Source: an uncultured Bacilli bacterium (GTDB lineage: Bacteria > Bacillota_I > Bacilli_A > RF39 > UBA660). From it: DNA of 10,723 nucleotides. Positions 6,426 through 10,723 of the stretch are shown here, in pieces (the first letter of the stretch is position 1; the number at the start of each line of letters is the position of its first letter). The DNA lies in the NCBI GenBank assembly GCA_934102255.1, contig CAKOSN010000047.1, forward strand, positions 1 through 10,723, written 5' to 3'. A model generated the notes under the pieces. It searched no databases and was not told the origin of the DNA. It saw only the letters and a program-made list of their open reading frames with translations. Position numbers and translations under genes: made by a program.

Positions 6426-7346
6426 ATGGAATTTGATGAAGATTTAACAAAATTTTTCAGAAACAATGACTCATCGTCAATACATGAAGTTAATGCTTCT
6501 AATTTATCTATCTATATGGCATCTAATAATGTAGAAAACATAACAAAAGAATCTCTCCAAAATTTTTTTGGAAATAATTTAACACGTCTTAATAAAGATG
6601 GTGAATACTTAACTAATATTCTAGCTTGTCATGCTTTTAGAGGAAGCTGTACTATAGAAAAAACCACTAAATTGTTCAGTTTCATTTATGAAATAATTAA
6701 TCCTAATTTGCCAGGTAAAACTCTTGGACTTTGTTCTCTAATAGAATTTTTAATGTTATCTGCAAAAATTTTAACATATCTTGGATACTATTATGACGAA
6801 AAAACTGATAGTAATTTAAATTATGAAAATTGTTTTGATTATTTAGAGTTTATGTTACAGATAAATATCAAAAATGGTTTAGATTTAAGAAATCGTGATT
6901 GCCTAGGTTATAGCGTAATTTTTCATTTAAGCATGTTTTTAGTAGTAACTAATCAGTCTGAAAATATCGAACGTCTTTGTAATAAGAAAAAAATAAATTT
7001 ACTTGATTATCTTGATTCTCATACCTTAAATTGTATAATATCGATTCGTGATTCTATTCATGAATTTAGATATAATGATAATAAAAATTATTATCATCAA
7101 GATTTGAGCAACTACCGTTTTATTTTAGAACAGTTAATTGCAAATAATTATCCGAATGCCATTAATCGCAATTCGGACATATGGATTTTCGTTTCCAAAG
7201 GTATTAATTATGACTTTGAAGATGAAATCGATGAAATTCTAACATACTTCCAAGTCTCCGATGAAGATTTAGAAAACAGTGATTTGGCAGTTTCTAAGAC
7301 AAGTAAAGGAAATTATAACATAAAAAAATTAATAAAAGAATTTTAA
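6426..7346 (+). CDS. Unknown protein B of the AAA+ operon (paralogue of protein A)
   Basis: Protein of 306 residues, last gene of the operon, with AGGAAGG about 11 bases before the ATG. It aligns with protein A over its first 115 or so residues, with 37 identical consecutive residues (63-99), and again around NIKNGLDL and GYSVIF. The rest has diverged, and the last 100 residues look unrelated apart from acidic composition (DEDLENSD) and a basic end. Over the 37 identical codons about 19 codons differ, all silently, so the duplication is old and the block is conserved by selection. The same ankyrin-like stretches as in A are visible. No enzyme motif or membrane segment is recognised. Its role is presumably an alternative or second subunit to A. 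Confidence 0.8.
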   Translation: MEFDEDLTKFFRNNDSSSIHEVNASNLSIYMASNNVENITKESLQNFFGNNLTRLNKDGEYLTNILACHAFRGSCTIEKTTKLFSFIYEIINPNLPGKTLGLCSLIEFLMLSAKILTYLGYYYDEKTDSNLNYENCFDYLEFMLQINIKNGLDLRNRDCLGYSVIFHLSMFLVVTNQSENIERLCNKKKINLLDYLDSHTLNCIISIRDSIHEFRYNDNKNYYHQDLSNYRFILEQLIANNYPNAINRNSDIWIFVSKGINYDFEDEIDEILTYFQVSDEDLENSDLAVSKTSKGNYNIKKLIKEF

Positions 7347-7420
7347 AATACCACAATAATTTGTCATCTGTATTTATAGACAGCAAAAATCAAATTGTTA
7401 AATGAATATTAGAATCACAA

Positions 7421-7455
7421 AAAACTTCTCGAAGCTTGTTGCCTCTTGAAGTTTT
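7421..7455. terminator. Bidirectional intrinsic terminator between convergent units
   Basis: AAAACTTC (7421-7428) pairs perfectly with GAAGTTTT (7448-7455), with further partial pairing (GAAGC against GCCTC) inside the 19-base middle. On the plus strand the hairpin is followed by TTTTCTTAAAATTT. On the minus strand it is followed by TTTTTTGTG. It can therefore end both the ATPase operon and the nucleoside cluster. Confidence 0.75.
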
Positions 7456-7471
7456 CTTAAAATTTACGTAA

Positions 7472-8368
7472 TTAATTATTTAAAATAATTTCTCTTACTT
7501 TATTATTTTGCTTTTCAATACTTAAACCAGTTGCATCTACTAAAAACATCTTACCTTCTAACATATTGTGTTTTTTCATATAATTAAAAGTTTCTAAATA
7601 AAGTCCGTTATAAGCATAAGCCAGTTTGTCAAACTCACTTAAAATTGGTCTTAAATTAATTCTTTTTTCTAATTCTTCCTTGTCATTATTAACTAAAATA
7701 ATTACTCTTTTATCCGTATGTTTTAAATACTCATGATACTTATTAGCACGTACTTCTAAAGGAATATCAAACTCCATATTAATAGAAATCATGTCCATTG
7801 AACGGTCTTGACAAACTATTCCTTCTTTTAGTAAAGCCTCAATCGTTGTAGATTTTCCTACTCCGTCAGTTCCTTCAATTATCGTCTTATTATCAATAAT
7901 ACTTCCATTTATAATATTACTATTATCATAAACAGGATTACCTGTAACATCAACAAAACCGCGGGGTGCTTTATAATTTTCTAAAGGCTCATTACCAATA
8001 CAAGCTACTTCTACTAAAACAAAACCCAGTGGCTCGGAAAAATAATCAACATCTATCTCATAAGCCCCATCATTATAGTACTTTCTTATCTTCTTTATAC
8101 ATTTATTAGTAGCCTTTATTGCTTCTAAAAAAGTATCCTTATCAATTTCTACTACCTCAGTAATAGAACCCATTTTCTTATTTTTAGTATACTTACAAGT
8201 TCCATTATCATTATAACATCTATATTTATAACCATCTCTAAAGGTCTGAATTAACTCATACTCTTCAATTTTTTCCAAACTATTAAGATAATCTTCTAAA
8301 AATTCTTTTTTAGTCGGAATAAACTTTCTTTCTCTATTATCAATTTTTCCTAATCTTAACTGTACCAT
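7472..8368 (-). CDS. CYTH domain fused to a dTMP-kinase-like P-loop kinase
   Basis: Protein of 298 residues when started at the ATG with first base 8368, which has AAAGGA at good spacing; an ATG seven codons upstream (8389) lacks a binding site. Residues 1 to about 140 resemble a CYTH domain, which binds triphosphates in a beta tunnel (thiamine triphosphatase, CyaB-type cyclases): ERKFIP near 13, KYTKNKK near 61-67, EVVEID, KKIRKYY near 92-98, YEIDVDYF near 103 and FVLVEVA near 116. Residues from about 160 form a nucleotide kinase: P-loop GTDGVGKS at 166-173, a DR motif (QDRSMDM) near 187, and a lid-like region EKRINLRP. This fits the thymidylate kinase superfamily; the true substrate is unknown. 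CYTH plus kinase fusions are known in other order (plant TTM proteins have an N-terminal uridine-kinase-like domain). It is the last gene of the cluster, 195 bases after the radical SAM gene. Confidence 0.8.
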   Translation of the reverse strand: MVQLRLGKIDNRERKFIPTKKEFLEDYLNSLEKIEEYELIQTFRDGYKYRCYNDNGTCKYTKNKKMGSITEVVEIDKDTFLEAIKATNKCIKKIRKYYNDGAYEIDVDYFSEPLGFVLVEVACIGNEPLENYKAPRGFVDVTGNPVYDNSNIINGSIIDNKTIIEGTDGVGKSTTIEALLKEGIVCQDRSMDMISINMEFDIPLEVRANKYHEYLKHTDKRVIILVNNDKEELEKRINLRPILSEFDKLAYAYNGLYLETFNYMKKHNMLEGKMFLVDATGLSIEKQNNKVREIILNN

Positions 8369-8563
8369 TGTAAATCCTTTATCTTTCATAAATTTTATAA
8401 GCTATTAAATTTCCAAAAACTCCCGTTAATTTTAGTCTTAATATTTTAACATTTATTAAGCTTTGATAATAATATCAATAATTTTAACTATTAACCCCTT
8501 TTTATTTCAAGTAATTTTATATTTAAACTTTTAACTCTTTATTCTTCTTAATATTTTTTAGCA

Positions 8564-9415
8564 TTACTTAGAGCTTTCTACTTCTTCTTTACTCTTAATC
8601 TTAATATCATTTAAATGATAATCAACTAATTTCCCACCATAATAAACAATATTAGAATAACCGTAATCTAACTTTTTAGCATAGAAAGTAATAGGTACTC
8701 CTTCACAAATCCATTCATAGCGGTCAAAGAACTTCTCGTCACTAACAACAAACTTAGTATTATTAGTCATAAATTTAATTATATCATCTGAATCTTTCTT
8801 AGTTAGAGCATGGTTAATAATCCACTTTGAATAAGGATTATTTATTTCATCATTTCTAGTATTTAAATTTAAAGTCTTAAGACTTACTGTTTTAATATTA
8901 GGATATTTTTTAATATAAGCTTTAATTTCTTCTAAAGACTCATCTATACTTCTATTTTTAAGTAAAACATAGTTTAAGCGAACCGGAACTTTACTAAAGT
9001 TTTCGCTATTAATATAGTCTCTCTTATAGCCTAATATTTCCATATCTTTTTTAGAATCCATAGAAACTCTTGTAATTTCAACCATGAAATCATTTTTAAT
9101 AAGGTCTAACTTTTCATCTTCATAAAAGATATTGCCTGACGATTGTAATCTTTTTTCATCAAAAATATTAACTTTTCTTGTTGCTTCAACTACCGTTTTA
9201 AAGTCATCATAACTTAAAAGTGAAGGCTCACCATTGCCACAAAAGATAAAATAACGAAAACTTATACCATTATCTTTTAAATGGTTTAATCTATCTTCTA
9301 AAAGTTCAAATTGATCATTAACACTTGGCCATCTAGTAATTTTAGCTGTACAATACGGACAGTTTTTATCACATTTAAACGATGAACCAATTAACTCAAA
9401 CTCCTTATATTTCAT
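8564..9415 (-). CDS. Radical SAM protein of unknown substrate
   Basis: Protein of 283 residues. The cluster-binding motif CxxxCxxC is at C15, C19 and C22 (KCDKNCPYC), and a GGEP-like motif appears as GNGEPS at 60-65, both placed as in radical SAM enzymes that cleave S-adenosylmethionine reductively through a 4Fe-4S cluster. The short core (to about residue 200) is followed by a C-terminal part ending in YGYSNIVYYGGKLVDYHL, with no extra Cys cluster, so no second iron-sulfur site is evident. Its start overlaps the end of the deoxyribosyltransferase-like gene by 11 bases, with GGAG inside that gene, so the two are translationally coupled. The context suggests a nucleoside or vitamin substrate, but it could be an activase or a tRNA modifier. 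It has its usual catalytic cysteines. Confidence 0.83.
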   Translation of the reverse strand: MKYKEFELIGSSFKCDKNCPYCTAKITRWPSVNDQFELLEDRLNHLKDNGISFRYFIFCGNGEPSLLSYDDFKTVVEATRKVNIFDEKRLQSSGNIFYEDEKLDLIKNDFMVEITRVSMDSKKDMEILGYKRDYINSENFSKVPVRLNYVLLKNRSIDESLEEIKAYIKKYPNIKTVSLKTLNLNTRNDEINNPYSKWIINHALTKKDSDDIIKFMTNNTKFVVSDEKFFDRYEWICEGVPITFYAKKLDYGYSNIVYYGGKLVDYHLNDIKIKSKEEVESSK

Positions 9416-9920
9416 TAAATATCTCTCCTTTTTTTACAAGTTCAACTACTTTATTAATATCATTAAATTTGTATACTTTAACTTTTTTACTGGTCTTAAT
9501 AGCATTAGCAATAGCAAACCAATAATCAGATTTAATATCATAAGCAGAAGGTTCTTCTTCATAAAATATAACAATATTTTTATTCATCATAAGAGCCCAA
9601 TCCAATTCTACAATCGAACCAACTGAAAACTTTTGATTAAATAAAACAAAATAGATATCACTTTCCTTAACAGCTTTATATTCTGAGTTTAAAACAACAT
9701 TACAATCTGTCGAAGTAAAGTCACCATTTGATGCTTGTTCGCAATAAAATGGTCCATTATAAATATAACCATTATCTAATTTTAAGTCTTTTGCAGCATA
9801 AGTTAATTTTTTACTATCGCCTAATATTTTAGAGCGAAAATCATTAACTAATCTTTCATCTAATGGCAAATTTTTATCTTTAATTAAATCAAATTTACCA
9901 GCAAAATAAATTTTTTTCAT
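9405..9920 (-). CDS. Nucleoside 2-deoxyribosyltransferase-like protein
   Basis: Protein of 171 residues, a typical length for the family. Members transfer deoxyribose between bases or hydrolyse the N-glycosidic bond of nucleosides or nucleotides in the cytoplasm. Seen in sequence are the N-terminal strand and loop IYFAGKFD (4-11), GPFY (56-59), the strand SDIYFVLF (87-94) and the catalytic-type segment SVGSIVELDWAL (99-110) with E105 as the likely nucleophile, followed by NKNIVIFYEE. It lies three bases after pnuC and overlaps the radical SAM gene, so the three genes form one transcript. GGAG in the end of pnuC serves as binding site. Whether it is a transferase or a hydrolase of a modified nucleotide cannot be told from sequence. 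Confidence 0.8.
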   Translation of the reverse strand: MKKIYFAGKFDLIKDKNLPLDERLVNDFRSKILGDSKKLTYAAKDLKLDNGYIYNGPFYCEQASNGDFTSTDCNVVLNSEYKAVKESDIYFVLFNQKFSVGSIVELDWALMMNKNIVIFYEEEPSAYDIKSDYWFAIANAIKTSKKVKVYKFNDINKVVELVKKGEIFNEI

Positions 9921-9923
9921 TTT

Positions 9924-10478
9924 TTATTTTTCTCCATTCATTATTTTACGCCAATTTAAATATGAACCAACGGCCATAAAGGTCCAAATAAGGTTTAAAG
10001 CAAATAAATACAAAGCTTGATTTGGCAATATAAAATATTCGATAGCATAAAATATATCGTTTACAAACCATATCAACCAAGTATCAATTTTCTTTTGCAT
10101 CATATAAAATGTAGCTACTAAACTAGAAGTTGTTGTAAAAGCATCTAGTAATGGTAGAGGGTCATCAGTATTTTTTAAAATCATACTAACACCAATAGTG
10201 CCAAAAATTATTAAAAGAATATAAATTATTCTTTCTTTCATACTACATTTAGTAATCTTACTGCTCTTACTATTTTTATTCCATAAAATAAAACCAACAA
10301 TACCCATTACTAAGTAAATACTATTATTAACTACATCACCATATAAATGATTAATACTAGAGAATATAATTAAAAATAACATTTGTAAGATATAAAATAT
10401 CCAGTTACTTCTCTTATCAAGCATTGCTAAAGCACCTTGAATCAACCCTAATATAGTTGCTCCTTGTTCTAAAAACAT
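9924..10478 (-). CDS. pnuC: PnuC-family transporter (nicotinamide riboside or nucleoside uptake)
   Basis: Integral membrane protein of 184 residues with about six or seven hydrophobic segments (roughly 6-20, 25-41, 52-67, 83-101, 110-127, 133-150 and 156-174). Family features include SNWIFYILQM near 24-33 and the late segment KKIDTWLIWFVNDIFYAIEY with W134, W137, N140 and D141, similar to the conserved WxxW region of PnuC proteins. PnuC relatives move nicotinamide riboside, thiamine, riboflavin or deoxynucleosides by facilitated diffusion, trapped by phosphorylation inside. It is shorter than many members, mainly at the N-terminus. GGAG lies 11 bases before the ATG. The neighbouring deoxyribosyltransferase-like gene makes a deoxynucleoside substrate (PnuN type) as plausible as nicotinamide riboside, and a kinase for trapping is encoded in the same cluster. 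Confidence 0.85.
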   Translation of the reverse strand: MFLEQGATILGLIQGALAMLDKRSNWIFYILQMLFLIIFSSINHLYGDVVNNSIYLVMGIVGFILWNKNSKSSKITKCSMKERIIYILLIIFGTIGVSMILKNTDDPLPLLDAFTTTSSLVATFYMMQKKIDTWLIWFVNDIFYAIEYFILPNQALYLFALNLIWTFMAVGSYLNWRKIMNGEK

Positions 10479-10583
10479 CTTTCTTTCATCTCCTTAACTT
10501 TATGTTTCTACCCAATTTTTCTTTTCTACATTAGGATAACTTACTTTCTAAGGAAAATAAAATACGAATTATTTATGTTTATA

Positions 10584-10597
10584 ATAACTATAGTTAT
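10584..10597. promoter_or_regulatory. 14-bp perfect palindrome upstream of pnuC (candidate operator)
   Basis: ATAACTATAGTTAT reads the same on both strands. It lies about 105 bases before the pnuC start and 27 bases after the group II intron end, in the stretch that should contain the promoter of the nucleoside cluster. It matches no operator I know, so the assignment as a repressor site is a guess. Confidence 0.35.
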
Positions 10598-10624
10598 ACA
10601 TGTTTTTTATTAATTTAAGACTTA

Positions 10625-10723
10625 ATCGAGTAGAGAAAAATAACTAAAAAAATTTTTTAATTATTTTGTCCCTCTCACACCACCGTACGTACCGTTCGGT
10701 ATACGGCGGTTCAATTTATATTA
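10625..10723 (-). mobile_element. Group II intron, 3' end (domains V and VI); rest outside window
   Basis: Group II introns are self-splicing ribozymes and retroelements that usually encode a reverse transcriptase/maturase. Minus strand 10710-10679 folds as domain V: ACCGCCGTA pairs with TACGGTGGT (one G-U), then TACC pairs with GGTA around a GAAC tetraloop, with the characteristic two-base CG bulge on the 3' side. After GTGAGAGGG comes a 12-bp AT stem (AAAATAATTAAA with TTTAGTTATTTT), the domain VI helix, followed by TCTCTACTCGAT; the A seven bases from the end is the likely branch point. The 3' splice site is therefore near 10625. The GC-rich domain V stands out in this AT-rich sequence. 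The element enters from the right edge on the same strand as pnuC; whether it is complete or mobile cannot be judged. Confidence 0.85.

Noticed and set aside
8463..8478. Inverted repeat TTGATA-ATAA-TATCAA between the radical SAM and CYTH-kinase genes
   Set aside because: Six-base AT-rich arms are common by chance here; no convincing promoter or terminator could be built from it.
1..10723. CRISPR arrays, tRNA or rRNA genes, alternative code with TGA as tryptophan
   Set aside because: No regularly spaced direct repeats or tRNA-like folds were noticed by eye, and tryptophan codons in the intact genes are TGG with no in-frame TGA.

Overview
This window is strongly AT-rich, with short spacers, purine-rich ribosome binding sites (GGAG, AAGGAG), A/T-ending codons and ordinary TGG tryptophan codons. 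Every intact gene ends in TAA. This suggests a low-GC Firmicute-like bacterium (Bacilli, Erysipelotrichia or Clostridia type), probably host-associated. I cannot name the species. The mix of broken housekeeping-type genes, a DinD/BRO-family gene, an unfamiliar ATPase operon and a group II intron end looks like accessory or decaying chromosome, or an old prophage or island.

Positions 1-2700, minus strand: a DinD-like gene runs off the left edge and has a good promoter. Next is a broken histidyl-tRNA synthetase gene (hisS) with two frameshifts, an internal stop and an apparent deletion. Its control region, however, appears intact: a promoter, a 21-residue leader peptide with three consecutive His codons, and a chain of mutually exclusive hairpins ending in an intrinsic terminator. 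This is the classical design of ribosome-dependent attenuation, which is unexpected in a low-GC Gram-positive, where hisS is usually controlled by a T-box. Upstream of that is an alpha/beta hydrolase gene cut by one amber codon four codons before its catalytic-His codon.

Positions 2895-7346, plus strand: a compact four-gene operon that I do not recognise as a described system. In order it holds an unknown protein A, a MoxR-like AAA+ ATPase with a long N-terminal coiled coil, a protein with a VWA-like segment lacking metal-site residues, and protein B, a paralogue of A. A and B share a run of 37 identical residues although their codons differ at about half of those positions, so the protein block is under strong constraint. 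I infer that the ATPase and the VWA-like protein form a MoxR/VWA-type remodelling pair, with A and B as substrate, adaptor or effector subunits.

Positions 7472-10478, minus strand: a nucleoside-related cluster transcribed towards the operon and separated from it by a bidirectional terminator. It holds a PnuC-type vitamin/nucleoside transporter, a nucleoside 2-deoxyribosyltransferase-like protein, a radical SAM protein and a fusion of a CYTH (triphosphate-binding) domain to a dTMP-kinase-like P-loop kinase. Together they suggest uptake, base exchange or cleavage, radical modification and phosphorylation of a nucleoside, or salvage of a nicotinamide-type vitamin. At the right edge, domains V and VI of a group II intron lie just upstream of this cluster on the same strand; the rest of the intron is outside the window.
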